Notes: generated from the sequence alone by a model not told the origin. DNA of 29,904 nucleotides from Verrucomicrobiota bacterium (GCA_023433275.1 JAEZDN010000138.1:1-29904); one strand, 5' to 3'. Positions 1 to 8,014 are shown, numbered from the stretch's first letter. Numbers and translations are program-made.

Positions 1-2936
1 TTCGTGTTCAAATAAGCATCCACCATCCGCGCCAGGTCCGACGCGGCGATGCCGGGCCCATGGTCGGTGAACTCGAGCCGCAGGTAGCGACCGGGCGCGA
101 GCACGCCGCTGAATTCCGTCCCGACCACCCGGTTCGAGAGCACCACGTCCACGACCCCGCCGTCGGGCATCACCTGGAGCGCGTTGATGACAATGTTCTG
201 CACGACCTGGCCGATCTGTCCCTTGTCGACGTTCGCCGGCCAGAGGTCGTCGGGCATCTGGAAGCGCGCGATCACCTTGGAGCCACGCAGGGCAAACTCC
301 GTCACTTCCCGCACGATCTCCGGCAGCGAAACCGCCGCCCGCAACGGGGCCCCACCCTTGGCAAAGGTCAGCAACTGTTGCGTCAGATCGCGCGCCCGCG
401 CCGCCGCCTTGGCCGCCTGGTCGAGCGAGCGCGCCGCATCGCCCGAGAGGTTGCCGTCGAGCCGCACGAGGGAAATGTTGCCCATCAGCACTGTCAGCAG
501 GTTGTTGAAATCGTGCGCAATGCCGCCCGCGAGCAGGCCGAGCGATTCGAGTTTTCCGGCGCGCGCGAGTTCCGCCTGGAGTCGGGTTTCCCGCTCCAGC
601 TGGGCCCGGATCTGACCGGTCTGCCGGTGCACCTGCCGGCGCAGCACCGTGATCCAGCCCAGGAAGAGCAGCGCACCGAACGCCAGCATGCCGGTGAACG
701 CCATGATGCGGCCCCGCGTCCACCACGAAGGCGTTTCGATCACCACAACGTCGGCCGGATCGCGCAGCTGGAGGGTGAACGACGACGGCCGCCCGCTCTG
801 GTCGAATTCGATTTCATGCACGCCGGTCAACCGCAGCACGCTGCCATCGGCGATGCCCGCGAGGGCGCGTCCACTCACGTCCAGGGTTGCGCCAAAAATA
901 ACCGTGCCCGACTGCACCGTCAGTTGCGCGGCCTCGCCGATCAAGACGCTCTCGAGCAAGACGCCCTCGATTTGGACCAGTTTTCCGTCCAGCGCCACCA
1001 GCGGCGGCAGCACGGGATCGATCGGCTGCGGTTGCGGCTGGGCGGCGCGCCCCACGACCCGGCATTGCGCTTCCCGCAACACGATCCGGCCGGCCTCGCG
1101 ACCCAGGAAACCGACGGCTTCGACGCGTTCGCCCGGTTGCAGCACCGCCCCATCGCGCACCGAGAGCAACAGGTTATGCCCCCCGTCCTCGATCCACACG
1201 GCATCGCCAGGCACTTGGTGAAGCACCGTCCCCGTCACGCGCACCCGCCGGTTAAAACTCTGCACCGTCTCGAATTGCCCAAGGCTCGCCAGCGAGCGCA
1301 GGGGCACGGTGAACGGATCGACTGGCGCGGGTTCCTCGACCTGCACATACGCGATGCCCGGCACCCAAAGACGAATTCCCGTCAGGCGCCGTTGCGCGTC
1401 CGCCTCGGCCGCGCACACGCCCTGGAGCCGCACCACCGAGCCGATCATCGCGGCGATGTCCTCGGTCGCGGGCAACATGGCCGTGAAATCGCTCGTGGCC
1501 GTGGCCAGGTCGAGGCGGTTCCAGATTCCCTCGCGATGGAACCCCCGCAGGTATCCCCGCATCTCGATCCATTGCGCTTCCTCCACCCCGGTGAAGGCGT
1601 GTTCCACCGACACGGGTCGCGCCACCGGCAGCACCGATTCGCTCACGCGTTCGAATTTCGTGGCCTGCACCAGCGGGGCGAAAGCGCCCATGGCCGTGCG
1701 CCCCTGGACTTCCAGATATCGACCCGGCGAGCGCACCATGGATTCGGACTCGCCGCGCATGACGCAGATGCCCCCGCTCGAATCGTGAATGAAGAAGAAC
1801 GGCGCCGAGTTGTGCGACCAGGTCACGACGCCAAGCAGTTTAACCGGACGCCCCTTGGCCGCCTCCTCGGCCGAGAGCGCCAGGACATCCGCGGCCACCC
1901 TGATCGGGCCGGCCGCGTCTTCCGGCGCGGGCGCCGGCCTCGCGTAGGCGCGGAAGACGGCGCGATCCAGCCGCCACGTGCCGCCGGATTCCACGGGGTA
2001 GCCGATCGCTTCCACCAAGTCATTGATCGATAGCGGCCTCATCTGGCCGGTCATCAGGTCGATTTGCCCGCTGCCATCGCGGATGCGGACATGGCGCCCG
2101 CTTTCCCGTGCCACGACCGATCCCACCACCCGCACCATCTGGTTACCAGCGTGGTCGCGCAGCCGCCCGATTTCCGTCACCGGGAGCTGGAACCCGGGAT
2201 CGTCGTCCACTTGCCCGAGGACCGTCAGCTGGCTCATCGACGAGACCATGATCTCGAGCAGCGAGAGTTTCCCGTCCGGCCCAACCCGGGGATTATAGAC
2301 CCCCTCCACCCTCACTTTGCGATCGAGGATATCCGGGGTCAGCGTGGCCGGATCCATCTGTACCCAGCACAGCACGGTTTCCCCGCCCACCGACAGGGCC
2401 ACCTGGAAATGGCGGGCGTCAACGCGACGCGACCAATCGACGACGCCTTCGAGGGAAACATAACGGCGTATCAAGCGCGTGTGATCGGTCACCCTCGAGG
2501 TGACATCCACGGGCACGAGGGGCCTTCCCTCCCGCGGCTCCACCACGGCGTGCTCGAATGAGATATCCAGGCTCGGCGGCACAAACCGGCCCCGCGCGAG
2601 GATCGCCTCGCCCGCCTTGAACGGGTAGGCCAGCGATCCGTAGGGCACGAAGGCCGCGTCGCCGCGCTCATCCTGCACGAAGAGGATTCTCCACTCCGGG
2701 TCGAAATAGGTCACCGTGCAGGCCAGTTCGAAATCGATCGGGGCCGCCTTCCGTTCGAGGGGCACATCCCAATACTGCTGAATCGCGGTGACCAGCAGGC
2801 CGTCGTTCACCGGCACGCGCTCCTCGGCTGCGGCCCATGAGGATCCCCACCCCGCCGCGAGGACGAGGCCCACCCGGAGCAAGGAAGGGAGAATGGCGGC
2901 GAGCGCGGAGCCAGCCGGCGAAAAATACCGGGGCAT
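1..2936 (-). CDS. Membrane sensor histidine kinase with OB-fold-like repeat sensor region (3' end off window)
   Basis: This frame stays open from an ATG at 2936 to the window edge, giving about 978 visible residues, so the C-terminus is missing. A signal peptide (residues 1-31) precedes roughly 700 residues of beta-rich modules. Each module carries a G-x-V-type strand, a hydrophobic-D-x-G turn and a later V-x-G strand, like tandem OB folds; seven can be traced. One transmembrane helix lies near residues 744-766. The dimerisation/phosphoacceptor box GGIAHDFNNLL has its His at residue 808. An N-box (QVVQNIVINAL) and a G1 box (DHGPGIA, about residue 960) mark the HATPase domain. It should sense something outside the inner membrane and autophosphorylate in the cytoplasm. 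The HDFNNLL class often ends in a receiver domain, which may lie outside the window. The plus-strand open frame over the same bases is a shadow caused by high GC. The ligand is unknown. Confidence 0.88.
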   Translation of the reverse strand, partial: MPRYFSPAGSALAAILPSLLRVGLVLAAGWGSSWAAAEERVPVNDGLLVTAIQQYWDVPLERKAAPIDFELACTVTYFDPEWRILFVQDERGDAAFVPYGSLAYPFKAGEAILARGRFVPPSLDISFEHAVVEPREGRPLVPVDVTSRVTDHTRLIRRYVSLEGVVDWSRRVDARHFQVALSVGGETVLCWVQMDPATLTPDILDRKVRVEGVYNPRVGPDGKLSLLEIMVSSMSQLTVLGQVDDDPGFQLPVTEIGRLRDHAGNQMVRVVGSVVARESGRHVRIRDGSGQIDLMTGQMRPLSINDLVEAIGYPVESGGTWRLDRAVFRAYARPAPAPEDAAGPIRVAADVLALSAEEAAKGRPVKLLGVVTWSHNSAPFFFIHDSSGGICVMRGESESMVRSPGRYLEVQGRTAMGAFAPLVQATKFERVSESVLPVARPVSVEHAFTGVEEAQWIEMRGYLRGFHREGIWNRLDLATATSDFTAMLPATEDIAAMIGSVVRLQGVCAAEADAQRRLTGIRLWVPGIAYVQVEEPAPVDPFTVPLRSLASLGQFETVQSFNRRVRVTGTVLHQVPGDAVWIEDGGHNLLLSVRDGAVLQPGERVEAVGFLGREAGRIVLREAQCRVVGRAAQPQPQPIDPVLPPLVALDGKLVQIEGVLLESVLIGEAAQLTVQSGTVIFGATLDVSGRALAGIADGSVLRLTGVHEIEFDQSGRPSSFTLQLRDPADVVVIETPSWWTRGRIMAFTGMLAFGALLFLGWITVLRRQVHRQTGQIRAQLERETRLQAELARAGKLESLGLLAGGIAHDFNNLLTVLMGNISLVRLDGNLSGDAARSLDQAAKAAARARDLTQQLLTFAKGGAPLRAAVSLPEIVREVTEFALRGSKVIARFQMPDDLWPANVDKGQIGQVVQNIVINALQVMPDGGVVDVVLSNRVVGTEFSGVLAPGRYLRLEFTDHGPGIAASDLARMVDAYLNT

Positions 2937-2944
2937 GGTGATGG

Positions 2945-2957
2945 GGGACCTGGTCCC
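2945..2957. promoter_or_regulatory. 13-base perfect palindrome, possible operator
   Basis: GGGACC-T-GGTCCC is a perfect inverted repeat with a single central base. It lies between the candidate -10 box (2961-2966) and the start codon (2936) of the sensor kinase gene, so it would cover the transcription start. A repressor dimer site or a leader hairpin would both fit. The regulator is unknown, and this is inferred from symmetry and position only. Confidence 0.35.
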
Positions 2958-2960
2958 TCT

Positions 2961-2989
2961 GTTATATCGGCCAACCGCGGGGTTTCGAA
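2961..2989 (-). promoter_or_regulatory. Candidate promoter of the OB-repeat sensor kinase
   Basis: On the minus strand a -10 box TATAAC (2966-2961, five of six matches to TATAAT) lies 17 bases from a weak -35 box TTCGAA (2989-2984). Transcription would begin near 2954, giving a short leader before the ATG at 2936. The -10 is convincing and the -35 is not. Confidence 0.4.
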
Positions 2990-2994
2990 AGGCG

Positions 2995-3017
2995 ATACTG
3001 TGTTCGCACCGCAGTAT
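2995..3017. other. Inverted repeat between glmM and the sensor kinase
   Basis: ATACTG and CAGTAT form a 6-bp stem. Inside it TG-TTCG-CA can pair around a TTCG tetraloop, with CCG bulged. It lies 52 bases past the glmM stop and upstream of the kinase promoter. It could end glmM transcription, although no T-run of useful length follows, or bind a regulator. Function is not established. Confidence 0.3.
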
Positions 3018-3068
3018 TAGACGCCAGCGATGGCGACACCAACTTTGGGAATGGGAGCTGCCCGCGGC

Positions 3069-4406
3069 CTAAATCACTTCCAGTTCCGCTCGGACGGCCG
3101 CCGCCAACCGCTCCAGCCCCGCCTGGACGACGGCCTCGGTCGGTCCCTCCACCAGCAACCGCAGCTTGGGTTCCGTGCCGGAATAGCGCACCAGCACCCG
3201 GCCGCGCGCCCCCAGGTCCGCCTCGAGTCGCCGCACCTCGCCGGTCAGCCCGGGCAAAAACTCCAGCGGCTTCTTCTCCCGCACCGTCAGGGCCAATGAG
3301 CCCTGGGGAAACTTGACCAGCGCGCGGCGCAATTCCGACAACGGGCGACCCGTGGCCATCATGACCTCGATGACTTTCAACGCCGCCACGAGGCCATCCC
3401 CCGTCGGGCTCACCTCGGCGCAAATCACATGGCCGGACGACTCTCCGCCCAGCGTCGCCCCGTCGGCGCGCATTCGTTCCATCACATAACGATCGCCAAT
3501 CGGCGTGCGCGCCACCCGGCCGCCCGCCGCCTCCACCGCCGCCTCGACGCCGAGATTGCTCTGCATGGTGACCACCAGCAGGTTTTGCGCGAGCCGCCCG
3601 TGCTTCAAGGCGTGCAACGCCAGGATCGTGAGGATCTCGTCGCCATCGAGCACCCCGCCCTGCTCGTCGCACAACACGCACCGGTCCCCATCCCCGTCAT
3701 GGGCGACGCCCAGGCGGGCGCCGTGCCGTCGCACCGCGTCGGCGAGCTTCTCCGGATGTTCGCTGCCCACGCCGTCGTTGATGTTGGATCCATTGGGCGC
3801 CGCGCCGATCGGGATCACCTCCGCGCCGAGGTCGGCAAGGATGCGCCCGCTCGTGTGCACGGTGGCCCCGTGCGCCGTATCGAGCACGATTTTCCAGCCG
3901 ATCAGCCGGCCCGGCAGCAGCCGCGCCGTCGACTGCAGGTAATCCGTGACGCCATCCACCGCTTCAAGAACCGTCGCGCGCGCGTCGTCCCGCGAGTCGG
4001 GCAGCAGGGCCTCGATCCGTGCCTCCTGCTCATCGGTCAGCTTCAATCCCTGCGCGCCGAAAAACTTGATGCCATTGTCCAGGGCCGGATTGTGCGAGGC
4101 CGTGATGACCGCGCCCAGCGATGCCCCGAGCGCGCGGACCGCCCGCGAGACGGCCGGCGTGGGCACGACGCCCAGCGACTGCGGCACGCAACCGGCATGG
4201 GCGAGGCCGTCGGCCATCGCCTGGGTCAAAGGCGCCCCCGAACCCCGGGTATCGCGACCGATGAGCACCCGCGCGCCCGGCGCCGCGCCGTTTTCCGCCA
4301 GCCATCGCGCCACCGCGACGCCAAGGCGCCACGCAAAATCGTCATTCATGACGGCGCCGCCATACGGGCCGCGCACGCCATCGGTGCCAAAGTAACGACG
4401 CTTCAT
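3069..4406 (-). CDS. glmM: Phosphoglucosamine mutase
   Basis: GlmM interconverts glucosamine-6-phosphate and glucosamine-1-phosphate in the cytoplasm, on the way to UDP-GlcNAc for peptidoglycan and lipopolysaccharide. The 445-residue protein has the family's usual length. It opens with MKRRYFGTDGVRG, carries the phosphoserine loop ITASHNP (Ser104), the metal loop DGDGDR in the middle, the sugar-binding GGESSGH, and the phosphate-binding RYSGTEPKLRLLVEG near the C-terminus. The frame extends upstream inside trpD, but the ATG at 4406 matches the family N-terminus and overlaps the trpD stop as ATGA, which points to translational coupling. No residue of the active site appears to be missing. Confidence 0.97.
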   Translation of the reverse strand: MKRRYFGTDGVRGPYGGAVMNDDFAWRLGVAVARWLAENGAAPGARVLIGRDTRGSGAPLTQAMADGLAHAGCVPQSLGVVPTPAVSRAVRALGASLGAVITASHNPALDNGIKFFGAQGLKLTDEQEARIEALLPDSRDDARATVLEAVDGVTDYLQSTARLLPGRLIGWKIVLDTAHGATVHTSGRILADLGAEVIPIGAAPNGSNINDGVGSEHPEKLADAVRRHGARLGVAHDGDGDRCVLCDEQGGVLDGDEILTILALHALKHGRLAQNLLVVTMQSNLGVEAAVEAAGGRVARTPIGDRYVMERMRADGATLGGESSGHVICAEVSPTGDGLVAALKVIEVMMATGRPLSELRRALVKFPQGSLALTVREKKPLEFLPGLTGEVRRLEADLGARGRVLVRYSGTEPKLRLLVEGPTEAVVQAGLERLAAAVRAELEVI

Positions 4407-5449
4407 GAGCGGTAGAATTCCCGGGTGGCCGCGATCTTCGCCTTCACCGCGCCGCCCAGCAGCAGCTCGCGGGCGGGACCGACTCCCGCCGCGATGTCCG
4501 GGGTGCGCCCGACCACGTGCAACGCGGCCGCGGAATTGAAAACAATCGTGTCGACCAGCCCGCGCGGCCCGCGCCCGTCGAGAACCGCCTCGACGGTGGC
4601 CAGGTTGGCCGCGAGATCGCCGCCGCGCAGCTCGTCGAAGGACGAGGTCGGCAGCCCGAAGCTCTCCGCGCCCCACGTGCCCTGCAGCCCGCGCAATTTC
4701 CCGACGCCCCGCACGCGATTGGGCGTGGCGGTGGTGAGTTCGTCGATGCCCTTGCCTTCCGCGATGACGCCGTGGCCCACGAGGCCGGAGGGTTGCCCGA
4801 GTTCCTCCAGCGTATCCGCGAGCTTGTCGACCAGCGGGGCGGCATAAACACCGAGCAGAATGTGCGCCGGCCGGCCCGGGTTGATCAGCGGCCCCAGGAT
4901 GTTGAAGACCGTGCGCCGCCCCCGCGCCGCGAGCGCCTTGCGCACAGGGCCGATGTGCTTGAACGCCGGATGATAATTGGGCGCGAAGAAGAACACGTAC
5001 CCCAGCTCATCCAGCGCCCGCCGGACTTTCTCGGGCTGGGCGGCCAGGTCGACGCCCAGGCCCGCGAGCAGATCGGCGCTGCCGCATTGCGAGGTGATGC
5101 CGCGGTTGCCATGCTTCATCACCGGCACCCCCGCGCTGGCGAGCACCAGCACCACGAGACTCGAGATATTGAACCCGCCCGCATGGTCTCCCCCGGTACC
5201 GACCACGTCGATCGCCCGCGGCGCCAGCGCCTCGACGCCGGGATTCACGGCCAGCGCACGGAAGGCGGAGGCCAGTCCCGCGATCTCCGCCGGAGTCTCG
5301 CCCTTGTCCGCCAGCGCGAGCAGGAATTCCGCCTTGGGCTCATCGGCCACGTCCGGCGCGCCCAGCGCGGCGGCGGCGGCGGCGACTTCCTCGGGCGCGA
5401 GATCCTGACGGGCTTGAAGGCGGAGGGTTAGCTCGGGAAGAACGGACAT
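4403..5449 (-). CDS. trpD: Anthranilate phosphoribosyltransferase
   Basis: TrpD transfers the phosphoribosyl group of PRPP to anthranilate in tryptophan synthesis. The 348 residues are a normal length. The glycine-rich PRPP loop reads VGTGGDHAGGFNIS, followed by KHGNRGITSQCGSADLL and, later, RRTVFNILGPLINPG and FGLPTSSFDELRGGD. Two stretches differ from common TrpD: the segment before RTVFN (PVRKALAARG) is longer than the usual PVRRELG, and the region reading GHGVIAEGKGIDEL has extra residues against the usual HGxDGLDE. The fold assignment is secure and anthranilate specificity is likely. ATG 5449 was chosen because the residues before it do not resemble the family. No other trp gene is adjacent; it is paired with glmM. 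Confidence 0.88.
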   Translation of the reverse strand: MSVLPELTLRLQARQDLAPEEVAAAAAALGAPDVADEPKAEFLLALADKGETPAEIAGLASAFRALAVNPGVEALAPRAIDVVGTGGDHAGGFNISSLVVLVLASAGVPVMKHGNRGITSQCGSADLLAGLGVDLAAQPEKVRRALDELGYVFFFAPNYHPAFKHIGPVRKALAARGRRTVFNILGPLINPGRPAHILLGVYAAPLVDKLADTLEELGQPSGLVGHGVIAEGKGIDELTTATPNRVRGVGKLRGLQGTWGAESFGLPTSSFDELRGGDLAANLATVEAVLDGRGPRGLVDTIVFNSAAALHVVGRTPDIAAGVGPARELLLGGAVKAKIAATREFYRS

Positions 5450-5515
5450 GGTGCGCCGAGAGCAGAAGCAAATCCCCTCGTCGGGCAAAGCCAAAATCTC
5501 GGAGCGCCGGCGCCA

Positions 5516-5544
5516 TTGTCGCCCTCGCGGCGCGCCACCATAAT
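5516..5544 (+). promoter_or_regulatory. Candidate sigma-70-type promoter of uppP
   Basis: TTGTCG (5516-5521) and CATAAT (5539-5544) are separated by exactly 17 bases, with four and five matches to consensus. Transcription would start near 5551, about 30 bases before the GTG at 5582. This rules out the upstream in-frame TTG at 5516 as the uppP start, since it would be inside the -35 box. Confidence 0.5.
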
Positions 5545-5581
5545 TCTCGACAGTCTCCAAACTTTGCGCGGACACTTGCCC

Positions 5582-6598
5582 GTGTTTTCAAAGCTCCGCC
5601 TCCTTTGCGCCTGTGTTCTCCTTGGCACCAGCCTTGCCGCCGCCGACCGTCCGGCACCCGCCGTCGCGCCGCCGCCGGCCGCGCCGATCGCCGAGCTGGG
5701 CGTGGGCGACGCGATCGTCCTGGGCATCGTGGAGGGCGTGACTGAATTCCTGCCGATTTCCAGCACGGGGCATCTCATCATCGCCAACCGCATCCTCGGG
5801 CTCGAATCCGAAGCCCAGCTCACCAACGCGGCCGGCGAACTCCTTTGGTACAAGCCCCCGTCCGAGAAGTATCCCGACGGCGTCCCCCTTACGCTCAAGC
5901 TCGCCGCCGATACGTATGCCGTGGTCATCCAGGCCGGCGCGATCGGCGCGGTGGTGATCCTCTACTGGCAGCAACTCTTCCTCATGTTGGGCGGCCTGCT
6001 GGGACGAAGCAGCGCCGGGCTCCGCTTGATGCGCAACATCGCCCTCGCGTTCCTGCCCGTGGCGATCGCGGGGCTCCTCCTCCACAACCTGATCGACCAA
6101 TACCTCTTCTCGGTGGGCTCGGTCATCGTCGCACTGGTTGGCGGAGCTTTTCTCATGCTTTGGGCCGAACGCTGGCGCGAAGCCAACACCGGCGTGGGCC
6201 GCACCAAGGGCGATGCGTCGGACCTGTCGGCCAAGAAGGCCCTGTCCATCGGGCTGGCGCAGTGCCTGGCCCTGTGGCCGGGCACGAGCCGCTCCATGGT
6301 GACGATCGTCGGAGGGTACCTCGCGGGACTCACGCCGGCCAAGGCGGCCGAATTCAGTTTCCTCGTGGGGCTGCCCACCTTGGGTGGCGCGGCGGTCTAC
6401 AAGGGTTTTCGTTCCGGACCCGCCATGATCGAGGTCTTTGGCTGGTCCAGCGTGCTGTTGGGCTGTGCCGTGGCTGCCGTCTCGGCGGCCCTCGCGGTGA
6501 AGTTTCTCGTCCATATCATATCCCGCCACGGCCTGGCCGCCTTCGCTTATTACCGCCTGCTGATTGCGGCGATTCTGGCCGTGGTTTACCTGATCTGA
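5582..6598 (+). CDS. uppP: Undecaprenyl-diphosphatase
   Basis: UppP (BacA) removes a phosphate from undecaprenyl diphosphate to recycle the lipid carrier for cell-wall and polysaccharide synthesis at the inner membrane. From GTG 5582 the protein has 338 residues. The first signature, GIVEGVTEFLPISSTGH, holds the catalytic Glu51 and Glu55; the second, PGTSRS, starts at residue 233. About eight membrane segments follow. Two oddities: an N-terminal hydrophobic leader (residues 4-21) with an Ala/Pro-rich linker before the first motif, absent from E. coli BacA, and an insertion of about 35 residues after the first motif. GTG was chosen because a good promoter overlaps any earlier start. It is divergent from trpD. 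Confidence 0.95.
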   Translation: MFSKLRLLCACVLLGTSLAAADRPAPAVAPPPAAPIAELGVGDAIVLGIVEGVTEFLPISSTGHLIIANRILGLESEAQLTNAAGELLWYKPPSEKYPDGVPLTLKLAADTYAVVIQAGAIGAVVILYWQQLFLMLGGLLGRSSAGLRLMRNIALAFLPVAIAGLLLHNLIDQYLFSVGSVIVALVGGAFLMLWAERWREANTGVGRTKGDASDLSAKKALSIGLAQCLALWPGTSRSMVTIVGGYLAGLTPAKAAEFSFLVGLPTLGGAAVYKGFRSGPAMIEVFGWSSVLLGCAVAAVSAALAVKFLVHIISRHGLAAFAYYRLLIAAILAVVYLI

Positions 6599-6629
6599 TC
6601 GAGCTCCGGCGGCCGGATCGAGTAACTAC

Positions 6630-6658
6630 TTGACGGCCCCTGACGCCGACCTTACGAC
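6630..6658 (+). promoter_or_regulatory. Weak candidate promoter of rpmF-plsX-fabH
   Basis: TTGACG (6630-6635) is followed after 16-17 bases by TTACGAC (6652-6658). The -35 is good and the -10 poor. A TATACA at 6668-6673 is a better -10 but has no matching -35. A similar TTGAC plus TTAC layout stands ahead of tig. Confidence 0.25.
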
Positions 6659-6720
6659 CCTCCTCTTTATACACGAATTTGTGCCGGTTTTTACAGGCTG
6701 GCGCACTACCAATCCCTCTT

Positions 6721-6897
6721 ATGGCCAATCCGAAACGCAAACAATCCAAGCGCCGCAGCGCCAATCGCCGTGCGGGCAATGCCTATATCGCTCCCCAGTT
6801 CGCCAAGGACACCGATGGTGGCGCTTTCCGCCCCCACCGCGTGAATCCGAAAACCGGCATGTATCGCGGCCGGCAGGTCCTCGACGTGGAAGTTTGA
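6721..6897 (+). CDS. rpmF: 50S ribosomal protein L32, cysteine-free form
   Basis: This 58-residue basic protein begins MANPKRKQSKRRSANRRAG, as L32 does, and keeps RPHRVNPKTGMYRGRQVL at its end. Zinc-binding L32 proteins carry two CxxC pairs; here those places are filled by Asp30/Gly33 and Asn42/Thr45 and there is no cysteine at all, so it is the zinc-independent type. L32 sits at the peptidyl-transferase side of the large subunit. The order rpmF-plsX-fabH is a classic bacterial cluster; the usual upstream neighbour YceD (DUF177) is absent and uppP takes its place. The ATG at 6721 fits the family start, and the frame's earlier GTG is not needed. Confidence 0.97.
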   Translation: MANPKRKQSKRRSANRRAGNAYIAPQFAKDTDGGAFRPHRVNPKTGMYRGRQVLDVEV

Positions 6898-6981
6898 CCG
6901 GGTTCGTAGGCTGGATTTTTTGCCATCCACCCCGAAACCCCCAGTCCAGCCTCCAGTAACGCCCGTATTGCGATCGACGCG

Positions 6982-8007
6982 ATGGGCGGCGACTTGGGGC
7001 CTGCCGAGGTTGTCGCGGCGGTAAATCTCGTGCTGACCGACGAGGCGATGGATCCCATCACCCTGGTCGGCGACGAGGCGGTGCTCCGTCCGCTGCTCAA
7101 GGGCGCCAATTTGGACGGCCACCCCCGCGTCGCGGTTCACCACGCCTCGGAAGTCATCACCATGGAGGACAAGCCGCTTCAGGCCCTGAAGCGGAAGAAG
7201 GATTCCTCGATGGTCCGCGCGATCGACCTGGTCAAGACCGGCAATGCGCGGGTCACCATCAGCTGCGGCAACACCGGCGCCCTCATGGCCGGCAGCACGC
7301 TCCGCCTGCGGATGATGGAAGGCGTCGAGCGCCCCGCCCTCGCCGCGGTCATCCCGCGCACCGGGGGCCATTTCATCCTGATCGATGCCGGCGCCAATCC
7401 CGAGCCCCGCCCCGAGCACCTGGTGCACAACGCCATCCTCGGGGCCAACTACGCCAAGGTCATCCTCGGCGTGGCCTCGCCCCGCGTCGGGCTGATCTCC
7501 ATCGGCACGGAGGAAGGCAAGGGCAACACCCTCACCACCGAGACCAACGAGCGGCTCAAGCGCATCACCGGGATCGTGAACTACGTGGGCCCGATCGAGG
7601 GTTTCCAGGTTTTCCGCGACACCGTCGACGTGGTGGTTTGCGACGGCTTCGTGGGCAACACGCTCCTCAAGACGTGGGAATCGATGGCCAAGTTCATCAC
7701 CACGCTCCTCAAGGAGCAACTACAGGCCAACCCGATGCGGATGACCGGCGCCATCCTCGCCAAGGGCGCGTTCGATGCGCTGAAATCCCGCATGAACCCG
7801 GATCGTTACGGCGGCGCCCCGCTGCTGGGGGTCCGCGGCAACATTCTCAAGGCCCACGGTTCGAGCAACCGCCACGCCATCGCCAGCGCCATCCGCGCCG
7901 CCGCCAAGATCATCCACCAGGACCTTTACCAGCATACCGAGGAGGATGTGGCGCGCGCCAACGCCCTTCTCGACACCCCGGCGCCCGACGCCACTCCCGT
8001 TACCTGA
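6982..8007 (+). CDS. plsX: Phosphate acyltransferase PlsX
   Basis: PlsX converts acyl-ACP to acyl-phosphate, feeding PlsY for phosphatidic acid synthesis at the membrane. The sequence holds the family motifs AMGGDLGP at the start, TISCGNTGALMAG, IDAGANPEP, GLISIGTEEGKGN, GFVGNTLLK and GGAPLLGVRG. The listed ATG (6982) is the first usual start codon, giving 341 residues. However, the bases just before it encode ARIAID in the same frame, the conserved first strand of PlsX, and the frame is open back to 6910 without any ATG, GTG or TTG. Translation therefore probably begins upstream, at ATT 6967 or ATC 6925, or the sequence hides a frameshift near the T-run 6916-6921. The gene ends seven bases before fabH. 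Confidence 0.93.
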   Translation: MGGDLGPAEVVAAVNLVLTDEAMDPITLVGDEAVLRPLLKGANLDGHPRVAVHHASEVITMEDKPLQALKRKKDSSMVRAIDLVKTGNARVTISCGNTGALMAGSTLRLRMMEGVERPALAAVIPRTGGHFILIDAGANPEPRPEHLVHNAILGANYAKVILGVASPRVGLISIGTEEGKGNTLTTETNERLKRITGIVNYVGPIEGFQVFRDTVDVVVCDGFVGNTLLKTWESMAKFITTLLKEQLQANPMRMTGAILAKGAFDALKSRMNPDRYGGAPLLGVRGNILKAHGSSNRHAIASAIRAAAKIIHQDLYQHTEEDVARANALLDTPAPDATPVT

Positions 8008-8014
8008 ACCTTTC

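Noticed and set aside
60..2033. Long plus-strand open frame (657 codons)
   Set aside because: It is His/Arg/Asp-rich without any domain and lies antisense to the sensor kinase, whose motifs are clear. High GC at third positions creates such shadows.
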